From Verrucomicrobiota bacterium (lineage in GTDB: Bacteria; Verrucomicrobiota; Verrucomicrobiia; Opitutales; Opitutaceae), in contig JAEWIY010000139.1 of NCBI GenBank assembly GCA_023386835.1, positions 1 to 10,785 on the forward strand: a DNA stretch of 10,785 bases, given 5' to 3'. Shown piece after piece: positions 1 through 6,968 of this stretch (position 1 is the stretch's first letter; the number at the start of each line of letters is the position of its first letter). The position numbers were made by a program, and so were the translations under genes. The notes beneath the pieces are model-generated. The model worked only from the letters and a program-made list of their open reading frames with translations. It was not told where the DNA came from and did no database searches.

Positions 1-65
1 GCTTTGAGCCGTTCCCGCTGGGAAAAACACTTTCGCCGGCGCTCCGGAGTCGTTTAAGAAGCGGC

Positions 66-551
66 ATGCTTTTTCCCCGTCTGGCTCTTGTGCTGACCTT
101 GTTCCTGCCCACCGCACTCTGGGCTCAACGCGAAAAGCTGCCGCCGGAGGATCTGGCGATCGTTGAACAGCGCTGGCCGGAGGCGGTGAGAACCTCGACC
201 GGATTGCGCACCATTCTCCTGCGTCCGGGCCATGGGGCCAAGCCGGTGCGCGGCGACCAAGTGTCCGTCAACTATACCGGCTCACTGCTCAACGGGAAGG
301 TGTTCGACCAAAACCAGGATCCGCAAAACCCGTTCACGTTCCGGGTGGGGCGCGGCCAGGTGATCGATGGATGGGAATACGGCCTCCAGCTCATGCAGGA
401 AGGCGAGAAGCGCCTCTTCATCGTGCCCTATGAACTTGGCTACGGCACCCGCGGCAACCTGCCCAAGATCCCCCGGCGCGCGACCCTTGTATTCGAAGTG
501 GAACTACTGAAGGTGGAGAAGGCCACGCCTCCCGGCGAGTCATCCTCCTGA
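66..551 (+). CDS. Exported FKBP-type peptidyl-prolyl cis-trans isomerase
   Basis: This 161-residue protein should catalyse cis-trans isomerisation of Xaa-Pro bonds in exported proteins. Residues 1-20 form a signal peptide (Arg5, hydrophobic stretch, then A-L-W-A before Gln21), so it acts in the periplasm or at the envelope. No lipobox cysteine is present. One complete FKBP domain spans about residues 47-151. Seen in it are VNYTG (Tyr70), KVFD (Phe80, Asp81), VGRGQVIDGWEYGL (Val99, Ile100, Trp103), GEKR, LGYGTRG and a final FEVELLKV strand. These are the family's usual pocket and core residues, so an active enzyme is expected. The usual IPPNA is IPRRA here. The start is the ATG that opens the signal peptide; the site in front (AAGAAG, 4 nt away) is weak. 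The gene meets rarD tail to tail and their ends overlap by 12 bp. The family call is firm; the client proteins are unknown. Confidence 0.95.
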   Translation: MLFPRLALVLTLFLPTALWAQREKLPPEDLAIVEQRWPEAVRTSTGLRTILLRPGHGAKPVRGDQVSVNYTGSLLNGKVFDQNQDPQNPFTFRVGRGQVIDGWEYGLQLMQEGEKRLFIVPYELGYGTRGNLPKIPRRATLVFEVELLKVEKATPPGESSS

Positions 552-1457
552 GCTCACGGCATTGCTGCGCCCGGCGCGCCATGCCTCGATGCTGTAACAT
601 GCGAGGCCGGCCCAGATCAGCGAGAACGCGCCCGCCTGTCCCGCGCTGAACGGTTCGCGGAACACGAGCCAGCCGAGCAGGAACTGGCACGTCGGCGCGA
701 CGTACTGCAGCAGGCCGAGGGTGGTGAGGCGCAACTGTCGGGCGCCGACGCCAAACAGGAGGAGCGGGATCGCCGTGACAACGCCCGTGCTGAACACCAG
801 GAGCGTGGTGACCGTATCCACCCGGCCGAGTGCACCACGTCCGGTCCACTCGGCCCACGCCAGATAGGCGATCGCAGCAGGCAGCACGAGCAGCGTCTCG
901 AGAGTCAATCCAGTCAGCGGCCCGGCGGAGGATTGTTTGCGCAGGAGGCCGTAGAAGCCGAAGGACCCAGCCAGGCCGAGAGCGACCCAAGGCACGCGCC
1001 CCACCTGTGCCACGAGAATCGCCACGCCGGCCGTCGCGAGAGCGAGGGCAAGTTTCTGCCCGGTTCGCAGTCGTTCACCGAGCACGATCCGGCCCAAGCC
1101 GGCGTTGAGCAGCGGCACCAAAAAATAGCCGAGGCTGCATTCGATGACCAGGCCCTGTTGCACGCCCCAGATGTAGACCAGCCAGTTGATCGTCAGCAGC
1201 GAGCCACTCCAGAGGTGCCGGATGAGTGTGGCCCGGTCGCGCCCGCATTCGTGAAGTGCACCCAACCGACCGCGGATTGCCTGCACAATGATGAGGAAAA
1301 CGAGGGACCAGGTGATGCGGTGCGCAATCAGCTCAACGGCATCAACGCCTCCCAGCAGTTTCCAATAAAGGGGAATGATGCCCCAGATGAAGTAGGCGCC
1401 AAAGGCAGCGAGGACGCCTTGGGCCGGTCGCGACGAGGTGGAGGCTTCAGTCGGCAA
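540..1457 (-). CDS. rarD: RarD-type EamA/DMT-superfamily permease
   Basis: This 305-residue inner-membrane protein consists mostly of hydrophobic segments and fits the ten-helix drug/metabolite transporter fold with two EamA halves. It matches E. coli RarD in many places: QGVL-AAFGAYFIWGI at the N-terminus, HRITWS, NWLVYIWGV, ECSLGYFLVPLLNAGLG, LGERLR, GLAGSFGFYGLLRK, GVVTAIPLLLFGVGARQLRLTTLGLLQY and a final FIWAGLACYSIEA-like helix (here SLIWAGLACYSIEA). Length is usual for the family. RarD was named for a chloramphenicol-sensitivity phenotype, but its natural substrate is not established. The start is a TTG (MPTEAS...). No in-frame ATG lies upstream, and this start places the first helix where E. 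coli RarD has it. The TGA stop lies inside the 3' end of the convergent FKBP gene. Upstream is a divergent gap shared with the proline-rich protein gene. The TTG start is the least certain part. Confidence 0.93.
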   Translation of the reverse strand: MPTEASTSSRPAQGVLAAFGAYFIWGIIPLYWKLLGGVDAVELIAHRITWSLVFLIIVQAIRGRLGALHECGRDRATLIRHLWSGSLLTINWLVYIWGVQQGLVIECSLGYFLVPLLNAGLGRIVLGERLRTGQKLALALATAGVAILVAQVGRVPWVALGLAGSFGFYGLLRKQSSAGPLTGLTLETLLVLPAAIAYLAWAEWTGRGALGRVDTVTTLLVFSTGVVTAIPLLLFGVGARQLRLTTLGLLQYVAPTCQFLLGWLVFREPFSAGQAGAFSLIWAGLACYSIEAWRAGRSNAVSSGG

Positions 1458-1591
1458 ACCTGTACCATTCCGCGGTCGCGGCGGGCGTCAATCGCACGGA
1501 ACAACGCGCGGGTGACGGGCATCTGCCAACTCGGCCGAGGCCGAGCAGGTTGACGAGATTTTGATTTCGCCTCCCCAAACCCGCTTGGCTC
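1458..1591. promoter_or_regulatory. Divergent intergenic region between rarD and the proline-rich protein gene
   Basis: This gap must carry the promoters of both divergent genes. It contains a short inverted repeat, CTCGGC (1530-1535) and GCCGAG (1540-1545), around a CGAG loop; its first ten bases are also a palindrome. TTGACG at 1550-1555 resembles a -35 box for the rightward gene, but I find no convincing -10 box 16-18 bp downstream. No good Shine-Dalgarno site precedes either candidate start of the rightward gene. The regulatory role is inferred from gene orientation. Confidence 0.4.
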
Positions 1592-2917
1592 ATGCTCCTG
1601 CGCATGAGCGAAGAGCGCCAGCCTGAACCGCTGCGGCTGAGACCGCGGGCGCAGCCGGACCCGGCGACCCCCAATCCGAATCCACCGGCGGCCAATCCAG
1701 CGGGTAATGAGGCCACGGGCGGCGCCGAAGAGACGCCGCGCTTGCGGCTGAAGCCGCGGCTCCCCGCTGGCGACGACGCTGCGGCGCAACCGGCAAGCCC
1801 GGCGGAGCCGACCCCCGCACCGGTGGAAACCCCGCGACTCAAACCGCGCCTGAATCTCCAACCGTCGGATACAATCCCGCCCACCGAGCCGGAGCCGGAA
1901 ACGCCACCCGCGCCACCTACGGGACCCGTGGTGAAGCCCAAGTTGCGCCTGGCGGCGGAAGGGTCTGGAAGCGCGGGCTCAACTCCTTCGGAAACCCCTC
2001 CTCAGCCGATCGCGAGCTCCGATGCGGCCACGCCGCCCCCAGGGGTGCCGTCGCAACCGCCTCCGCCGGTGCTGGTGCCGCCCCCGCCGGGCCTGTCGTT
2101 TTCGCCCCCACCGCGCGACCCGCCGCCGGCGGTTGCTCCGCCGCCGCCCCCTCCTCCGCCTGGCGCCGCCGCAGCGAAGGCCGGGAAAGAGGGCAAGGAC
2201 CTGCCGCCGCCAGAGAAGCGGACGATCTTCAAGTTTGGTGTGCTGCTTTCGGCGATCGCGACGGCCGGCGTGCTCGGTATCGGCGGTTTTCTGGTTTACG
2301 ACGCCGTCACCAGCAGCGCGAACAAGTCTGCCGCGCCCGCTGCACCCGCCGCCACGCCGCCTCGGACAACGACTCCAGCAACGACAGCTGCGACGCAGAC
2401 GGCTCCCGCCGAAACGGAAGTCACTCCGCGCGCCGCCCAATCCCAGTACGGCAAGATGCTTGAAAAGGCCCGGGAAACCGTGGCCGAGCATGATGCCAGC
2501 CGCAATGCCGGCATGGGTGAAGTGTTAAGGGACGAAGCGAAAGCGCCCGCGACGCTGGATGACGCCGAACTGGAGGCCCTCTCTGCGGCAGCAGCGTCTG
2601 CTCGTCGGACCTCTTCGATCTCCACCTCGAGTGGCAGCGGAGTGACCCGGACCGAATCCACTTCTGCCGAGGAAGAACCTCCGGCGGCCGCTCCGGCCAT
2701 TCCGCCAAGCGAAGCTTTCCGCGCCTGGGTCAGCCGTATTCGTGTCAGTGGAGTCCGCGGCGGCGCCGATGCGCGGGCGATGATCAATGATCGGCTGGTT
2801 CGCCGAGGCGAAGTCGTCGATCAGGGTTTGGGCATCACCTTCGAAGGTGTGGACACGAACCGGAATATCCTGCTCTTCAAGGACGAGACCGGCGCGGTGG
2901 TCGGCAAACGGTTCTAA
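1592..2917 (+). CDS. Proline-rich single-pass membrane protein with GspB-like C-terminal domain
   Basis: I do not recognise a named gene. The 441-residue product has four parts. Residues 1-210 are rich in Pro, Ala, Glu and Arg and carry a basic motif four times: LRLRPR (14-19), LRLKPR (51-56), RLKPRL (82-87) and KPKLRL (115-120). An eight-proline run follows at 183-190. Residues 212-237 form one membrane helix (FKFGVLL...GGFLVYDAV). Residues 240-370 are a Thr/Ala/Pro-rich linker holding a charged, probably helical segment (282-330). Residues 373-441 form a compact domain, FRAWVSRIRVSGVRGG...INDRLVRRGEVVDQGLGITFEG, ending in KDETGAVVGKRF. That end resembles the C-terminal periplasmic domain of GspB-type secretion proteins in overall pattern. 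The likely topology is a cytoplasmic N-terminus and a periplasmic C-terminus. The ATG at 1604 (MSEERQ) is in frame and may be the true start; neither start has a clear ribosome-binding site. Expression as a real gene is well supported; the function is unknown. Confidence 0.82.
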   Translation: MLLRMSEERQPEPLRLRPRAQPDPATPNPNPPAANPAGNEATGGAEETPRLRLKPRLPAGDDAAAQPASPAEPTPAPVETPRLKPRLNLQPSDTIPPTEPEPETPPAPPTGPVVKPKLRLAAEGSGSAGSTPSETPPQPIASSDAATPPPGVPSQPPPPVLVPPPPGLSFSPPPRDPPPAVAPPPPPPPPGAAAAKAGKEGKDLPPPEKRTIFKFGVLLSAIATAGVLGIGGFLVYDAVTSSANKSAAPAAPAATPPRTTTPATTAATQTAPAETEVTPRAAQSQYGKMLEKARETVAEHDASRNAGMGEVLRDEAKAPATLDDAELEALSAAAASARRTSSISTSSGSGVTRTESTSAEEEPPAAAPAIPPSEAFRAWVSRIRVSGVRGGADARAMINDRLVRRGEVVDQGLGITFEGVDTNRNILLFKDETGAVVGKRF

Positions 2918-2940
2918 CCGCCGCACGCGGGCGCCGGCGG
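2918..2940. terminator. GC-rich hairpin in the convergent gap (possible weak bidirectional terminator)
   Basis: CCGCCG (2918-2923) can pair with CGGCGG (2935-2940) around an 11-nt loop. The hairpin occupies nearly all of the 27 bp between the TAA of the proline-rich protein gene and the stop of the convergent dus gene. No T-run follows on either strand, so it does not meet the usual intrinsic-terminator form. The role is inferred from position. Confidence 0.35.
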
Positions 2941-2944
2941 CGGC

Positions 2945-4051
2945 TCACCAGACGTCGACCGGCCCCTTCGGGACAGGAATTGCGGCACGTTCCATCGGGT
3001 CGTCCTCGCTCTGTAGAAACGAAGGGACGAGGGCGTCCGGCTGGTATTGCGGCAGCAACTCGCCGTCGGACGCGCAGAATTGCGCGCGCCACGTGAGGTA
3101 CTCCTGCAGCGCGGCCTCGAAGTCGGCGCGGGAGGAGATGCGGATGATTGCCCGCTTGAAGGGTTTGGCCGGGCCAAAACGGCGGGCGTACCACGGGGCG
3201 ACGCGACGAAAGTGGCGGGCGCCATCCGGCTCCCCGTAGAACTCCACATAACGATCAAAGTGCCGGCGCAGGACGCGGATGCGTTCCGCGAAGTCGGGTT
3301 CCGGCAGCAGTTCTCCCGTCCGCAGCAGGTGTTCGGTTCGCCGGAAAATCCACGGATCGTAGAAGGCCCCGCGACCGATGCTGACGCCGGCGCAGCCCGT
3401 CTCGTTCAACATGTGACGGGCGCCTTCAGGTGTCGTGACGTCGCCATTACCGATCACAGGGATCGAACGCACCGCCTGCACCACGGCGCGGATGCCCGCC
3501 AGGTTGACTCGGCCGCTGAAGCCCTGGGCGCGCGTCCGCCCATGCACGAAGACCGCGGCCACTCCGGCGTCTTCCAGCACCCGGGCGAGGTCCGGCGCCG
3601 TCAGGTTGTCCTCATCCCAGCCGAGTCGCATCTTGGCGGTGATCGGTATTTTAACGGCGGATACCATGCCGCGGACCAGCTCAGCCGTCTTGTTCAGCTC
3701 CGTCATCATCGCCGAGCCGCCGCCAATCGCGGTGACTTTGCGCACAGGACAGCCCATGTTAATGTCGACGGACTGCGCGCCGAGTTCCTGGCAGAGGATC
3801 GCCGCGTCGCGCATCTCCTCCGGCACGGCTCCGAACAACTGGATCGCCAGCGGTTGGTCCTCCGGTGCGGTCGCCACCAGCCGAAGCGCGGTCCGGTTGC
3901 GTTCGATGAGCGAGCGCGCGTTCACCAGGTCGGTCGTGGCCCAACCGAGACCGCCAAGCTCCCGCACGGTCAGCCGCATCGGCAGGTTCGTGTAGCCGGC
4001 AAGCGGCGACAGGAACAGAGGGGCCGAAAGCGTGTACGGTCCGAGACGCAT
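2945..4051 (-). CDS. dusB: tRNA-dihydrouridine synthase, DusB/NifR3 type
   Basis: This 368-residue cytosolic flavoprotein should reduce uridines in the tRNA D-loop to dihydrouridine, using FMN and NAD(P)H. The N-terminal TIM barrel shows SPLAGYTN (15-22) at the FMN site, then DINMGCPVRKV with the catalytic Cys101. Next come KMRLGW (Lys140, FMN-contacting in the family), HGRTRAQGFSG (His170, Arg173), GNGDV (201-205) and IGRGAF-DPWIF (225-236). The helical C-terminal tRNA-binding domain follows, with YGEPDGARHFRRVAPWYARRF at 272-292. The order and spacing match DusB (MRLGPYTL at the start, GELLPEPDFAERIRVL later). About 45 residues extend past the usual DusB end, ending in PKGPVDVW. The ATG start has AAGG almost touching it, so the ribosome-binding site is poor. 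It lies 73 bp downstream of the DUF1648 gene on the same strand, possibly the last gene of that unit. The Dus family is certain; the B subclass is likely. Confidence 0.94.
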   Translation of the reverse strand: MRLGPYTLSAPLFLSPLAGYTNLPMRLTVRELGGLGWATTDLVNARSLIERNRTALRLVATAPEDQPLAIQLFGAVPEEMRDAAILCQELGAQSVDINMGCPVRKVTAIGGGSAMMTELNKTAELVRGMVSAVKIPITAKMRLGWDEDNLTAPDLARVLEDAGVAAVFVHGRTRAQGFSGRVNLAGIRAVVQAVRSIPVIGNGDVTTPEGARHMLNETGCAGVSIGRGAFYDPWIFRRTEHLLRTGELLPEPDFAERIRVLRRHFDRYVEFYGEPDGARHFRRVAPWYARRFGPAKPFKRAIIRISSRADFEAALQEYLTWRAQFCASDGELLPQYQPDALVPSFLQSEDDPMERAAIPVPKGPVDVW

Positions 4052-4124
4052 CCTTACAGGGAATCCGTCCCGCGGGCCGGGGCAACCCGAACTCCGCGCC
4101 GTATCGCCGAGCGGCGGTCGGTAC

Positions 4125-4613
4125 TCACGCCTGGCGGCCCGATGTTCCCGGGCGGCGCCGGAGCCACCAGAGGCTGACGGCGGCGGCGAGCAGCACGGCG
4201 GCGAGCGGCATCAGAATCAACAGGCGGTTCGCCGCCGGCTCAGGCATGCGGCTGGCCTGGGCGCAGAGGTGGCCCGTCCAAGCAACGACGAGAATGCCGG
4301 CCGCCCCAATCAGATCCAGGGCCGCGATCGTGTGCATGCGGAGCGCAGGGTCGCGCTGAAAGGCCCCACGCGGATCATAGTCCGGCAGCGTCAGCACCCA
4401 GCGGACGAGTCCCAGCATTCCAGCCAGGCTGACGGCGAGAGCGATCTGCAAACCAATGAACGGCCGGGAGGCCAGCCAACGATCGGGGACGCCGTCGGCA
4501 GTGAAATGAATGGGCACCTGATCCGGCAGTCCGCGGAACTCGCCGATTGCCGTGGCGACAAACACCACGAGGGCGAGGGGCAGCGCGAACTGGGTCCAAC
4601 GCGTGAGCTTCAC
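4125..4613 (-). CDS. DUF1648 domain integral membrane protein
   Basis: This 162-residue protein has about four membrane helices: roughly residues 8-25, 49-72, 93-115 and 128-150. After the first helix comes the DUF1648 signature, seen here as LPDQVPIHFTADGVPDRW (29-46). In this family the Pro-Asp-x-x-Pro-x-His-Phe and Gly-x-Pro-Asp-x-Trp elements are conserved. DUF1648 occurs in SdpI-type immunity proteins and in many uncharacterised membrane proteins. This protein is shorter than SdpI (about 210 residues), and no toxin gene adjoins it. The start is a GTG, 11 nt after the TAA of the PatB-like aminotransferase gene, so translational coupling is likely. No Shine-Dalgarno site is visible in the short spacer. 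The family call is good. Its function, and any link to sulfur amino-acid metabolism, is unknown. Confidence 0.85.
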   Translation of the reverse strand: MKLTRWTQFALPLALVVFVATAIGEFRGLPDQVPIHFTADGVPDRWLASRPFIGLQIALAVSLAGMLGLVRWVLTLPDYDPRGAFQRDPALRMHTIAALDLIGAAGILVVAWTGHLCAQASRMPEPAANRLLILMPLAAVLLAAAVSLWWLRRRPGTSGRQA

Positions 4614-4624
4614 CGCGGGCGGCG

Positions 4625-5782
4625 TTATTTCTGTGCGGCCTCCACCGCTCGGGTGAATCGCTCCACGCCCGCTTGAAGCGTGGAGGTGGAGCAGCCGAAA
4701 TTCAGGCGCACGTATTGATTGCGCGGAGCCCCGAAGACGTTGCCATCACTCAATCCGAGGCCGTGACTTTCGAAGTGCGCGATGGGATCCTCCAGGTGCA
4801 GCGCACTCACGTTGAGCCACGCCAGGTAGGTGGCTTCAATCGGCGCCTCCATGCGCACGCCGGGGAGCTTTCCGATCGTCTGCTCAAGCACCGCACGGTT
4901 CTCGCGCAACGTATTCAGCAGTCCCTGACGCCACGCTTCGCTGTCGCGGTAGGCCGCCTCGCAGGCCGCATAGCCCAAACTGGTGACCTCTGGCACCAAA
5001 CCGAGGGCGGCGCGTTGGAACCGCTGTCGCAACGCGGGATCGGGGATAATGGCCAGCGTCACGCCCAGCCCCGGGATGTTGTACGTCTTGCTCGGCGCCA
5101 TCAGCGTGAGGCTGCGCGCCGCGATCTCGGGTCCGAGAGTTGCACTGGGCCGGTGCCGCAGCGCTCCGTCCAGCACCAGATCGCAATGGATCTCATCGGA
5201 GACGAGCAGGAGGTTGTGCTGCAGGCAGAACTCGCCGAGCCGTTCCAATTCATCCCGGCGCCAGACCCGCCCGATCGGGTTGTGCGGGTTGCACAGGTAA
5301 AAGAGCCGGGTCGCTGGCGTGACGGCGGCGGACAGCCGGTCCCAATCGATTTGCCAGGTTGAGCCATTCAAGACCCACGGCACCCGGATTGCGCTGCGAC
5401 CGTAGTGGCGCCCGGCCGAAAGGAACGGGGGATAGACTGGAGTGAGTGTCAGCAGCGACTCACCTGGTTCCGCGTAGGCGAGCGCGGCGAGGTTCAAGCC
5501 GCACACCATGCCGGGCAGCCAGATGATCCAGCTCGGATCGATGGCCCAGTCGTACCGTTTCAAGAAGGCGGTCTGGATAGCTTCGATGGTCGAGGGCACC
5601 GGCCGGGCGTAACCGAAGACACCGTGCTCAACCCGTCGGTGCAGCGCCTCGATCACGGCGGGGGGGGACCTAAAATCCATGTCCGCAACCCACATCGGCA
5701 GCACGTCGCGATCGGCGTATTTCTGCCACTTTTGGGAGTCGGTCCCGCGAAGCTCCAGGACTTCAGAAAAGTCGAATTGCAT
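4625..5782 (-). CDS. MalY/PatB-family PLP-dependent aminotransferase (C-S beta-lyase)
   Basis: This 385-residue protein belongs to fold type I PLP enzymes, in the MalY/PatB branch. That branch cleaves cystathionine or cysteine and related C-S bonds to pyruvate, ammonia and a thiol. The N-terminus (FDFSEVLELRGTDSQKW) and LPMWVADMDFRSPPAV (28-43) are typical of the branch. YLCNPHNPIGRVW (162-174), SDEIHCDLV (195-203, Asp197 for the pyridine nitrogen) and APSKTYNIPGLG (229-240, Lys232 for the Schiff base) form the cofactor site. YVRLNFG (357-363) carries the carboxylate-binding Arg359. Length is usual for the family. The reading frame stays open far upstream, but homology begins exactly at this ATG, which I chose. 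No Shine-Dalgarno site is visible (CGCTTCACC-ATG). The DUF1648 gene follows after 11 nt. The family is firm; the substrate, and the choice between MalY- and PatB-like roles, is open. Confidence 0.94.
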   Translation of the reverse strand: MQFDFSEVLELRGTDSQKWQKYADRDVLPMWVADMDFRSPPAVIEALHRRVEHGVFGYARPVPSTIEAIQTAFLKRYDWAIDPSWIIWLPGMVCGLNLAALAYAEPGESLLTLTPVYPPFLSAGRHYGRSAIRVPWVLNGSTWQIDWDRLSAAVTPATRLFYLCNPHNPIGRVWRRDELERLGEFCLQHNLLLVSDEIHCDLVLDGALRHRPSATLGPEIAARSLTLMAPSKTYNIPGLGVTLAIIPDPALRQRFQRAALGLVPEVTSLGYAACEAAYRDSEAWRQGLLNTLRENRAVLEQTIGKLPGVRMEAPIEATYLAWLNVSALHLEDPIAHFESHGLGLSDGNVFGAPRNQYVRLNFGCSTSTLQAGVERFTRAVEAAQK

Positions 5783-5838
5783 GGTGAAGCGGGCAGGATG
5801 GACAGCGCGCCGCCTCGGGGGAAAGCCTCGACTCGGTG

Positions 5839-5866
5839 CCGCCCAAAAAAGGGCGGTCACAGTGAC
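5839..5866. other. Two adjacent inverted repeats in the gap between the aquaporin and aminotransferase genes
   Basis: CCGCCC (5839-5844) and GGGCGG (5851-5856) flank a run of six A, forming a perfect 6-bp stem. Directly after it GTCAC-A-GTGAC (5856-5866) is a perfect 11-base palindrome around a central A. They lie about 60-85 bp upstream of the aminotransferase ATG, in a 200 bp gap that holds no gene I can support. The palindrome has the form of an operator for a dimeric regulator. The A-run falls in the hairpin loop, not after the stem, so this is not a standard intrinsic terminator. The function is inferred only. Confidence 0.35.
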
Positions 5867-5982
5867 GGTGGCGCGGCGTGACCGGCGTTGCGCCGTGAGG
5901 TGGGGCGGCGCATGGACGCTGCCGAGCCCAGTACGAGCGCTGGCCCGGTTGCGGATTCGTCTGCGCGTGACCGCGGACCGGT

Positions 5983-6606
5983 TCAGTCCATTCCGTTGAT
6001 GGCGCGGAAAGCGAACGCGGCGGTGGCCGCTCCCGCAAACTCCGAGACGAGGTAAACGACAAACTGCCGGCCGGACTCCAGGCCCATGGTGTACACGCCC
6101 AGCCCGACGGCCGGATTGAAAGCACCGCCCGAGATGCCACCGACGGTCACGGCGCCCACCATGACGGTGAAGCCGATCGCGAGGCCGTAGTACGAGTTGC
6201 CCATGGTGGCCTTGGATGTCGCCGTGTTCAGCACCACCCAAGCGAGCGCGAAGGTGAAAAGAAACTCCACGATGAAGGAAGCTGCGGTCGGGTGCGTGGC
6301 CACGACGCTGGGATCGACGCGCCCCCGCAGGACGTAGTTGACCAGCAGGGCGGCCAGGACGGCGGCCACAAACTGTGCGATCCAATAAGGCAGCACGTCG
6401 CGCCGCTCGCAACGACCGCGCAGGAACGCGGCGAGGGTGACGGCGGGGTTGAAATGTCCACCGGAAATATGGCCGCCCGCAAAGATCATGACCATCAGCA
6501 TTGAACCGATAGCGAGAGGTGCCAGGGCTGCGCCTTGACGCACGGCCAGACCGATGGTGAGCACGAAGAAGAACGTGCCGATGAACTCGACGATCCATTT
6601 TTTCAT
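5983..6606 (-). CDS. Aquaporin-like MIP-family channel lacking the selectivity-filter arginine
   Basis: This 207-residue membrane protein has the two-fold MIP channel layout of six helices and two half-helices. The first half holds GGHISGGHFNPAVTLA with NPA at 53-55, and the second GGISGGAFNPAVGLG with NPA at 164-166. The N-terminus (EFIGTFFFVLT) and the fourth-helix start (FIVEFLFTFALAWVVLN) are typical. In aquaporins and glycerol facilitators an Arg directly follows the second NPA and narrows the pore. Here that residue is Val167 (codon GTC). Counting back without gaps from AqpZ, the other three filter positions would be Ile33, Ala152 and Gly161, giving a wide, non-polar filter. The protein is shorter than AqpZ (231). 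Its ATG follows a C-rich leader with no Shine-Dalgarno site. It faces the hsp20 genes across a 369 bp gap. The MIP fold is firm; water or glycerol transport should not be assumed. Confidence 0.92.
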   Translation of the reverse strand: MKKWIVEFIGTFFFVLTIGLAVRQGAALAPLAIGSMLMVMIFAGGHISGGHFNPAVTLAAFLRGRCERRDVLPYWIAQFVAAVLAALLVNYVLRGRVDPSVVATHPTAASFIVEFLFTFALAWVVLNTATSKATMGNSYYGLAIGFTVMVGAVTVGGISGGAFNPAVGLGVYTMGLESGRQFVVYLVSEFAGAATAAFAFRAINGMD

Positions 6607-6805
6607 GGCGGGGTGGGGTGAGTTGGAGCAGACCGCTGAAGCCAGAGGCGCCGGCTCGGGATTGTCTTAGCTCCTTGAGCCGAAACGGCGAGTCCTGACT
6701 TGTGTTGCCTGAGGGTTGTTTGGGCCGGCGTTGATACACAAACGCTACACGGTTCGTTAACCGCCCGTCAGGTGGGCCGTGCCGACCACCGAGCCCTAAA
6801 TGGGC

Positions 6806-6834
6806 GTGACGAAACTTCTCGGGTGAGACGTCAC
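6806..6834 (+). promoter_or_regulatory. Bulged hairpin upstream of hsp20
   Basis: GTGACG (6806-6811) pairs with CGTCAC (6829-6834). Inside it TCTC (6817-6820) pairs with GAGA (6825-6828) around a GGGT loop. The two stems stack on the 3' side, and a five-base AAACT bulge sits on the 5' side, giving ten base pairs in all. It lies 142 bp upstream of the hsp20 ATG. It could be an operator (inverted hexamers 17 bp apart) or a leader RNA structure. No known motif is recognised. Confidence 0.35.
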
Positions 6835-6963
6835 ACTCCTGGCCACCTTTACACACCTGGTCGGCCGCCTCGATCTTAACCGTCGCTACGCGAACAGATA
6901 AGGTTCCATCGGCGCGCGGCATTGGTCGTGCATATAAGGAGGCACAAACCACCAACCTATTAC

Positions 6964-6968
6964 GGAGG
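6964..6968 (+). promoter_or_regulatory. Ribosome-binding site that fixes the first hsp20 start
   Basis: GGAGG lies 7 nt before the ATG at 6976. The reading frame is open further upstream to a TTG at 6922, but this strong, well-spaced site, together with the homology beginning after it, favours the ATG at 6976. Confidence 0.85.

Noticed and set aside
1..57. Possible C-terminal end of an upstream gene (frame open from base 1 to TAA at 55-57)
   Set aside because: Only 18 codons are visible and they match no family, so it cannot be told from chance.
933..1553. Plus-strand open frame opposite rarD
   Set aside because: Antisense to a membrane-protein gene and without recognisable motifs.
1550..1555. 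TTGACG as the -35 box of the proline-rich protein gene
   Set aside because: No acceptable -10 box is found 16-18 bp downstream, so I did not annotate a promoter.
3047..4177. Long plus-strand open frame opposite the dus gene
   Set aside because: Rich in His, Arg, Gly and Ala with no family motif, and fully antisense to a clear dihydrouridine synthase.
5883..5895. CGGCG-TTG-CGCCG hairpin after the aquaporin-like gene as a terminator
   Set aside because: The stem is only 5 bp and no T-run follows on the minus strand.
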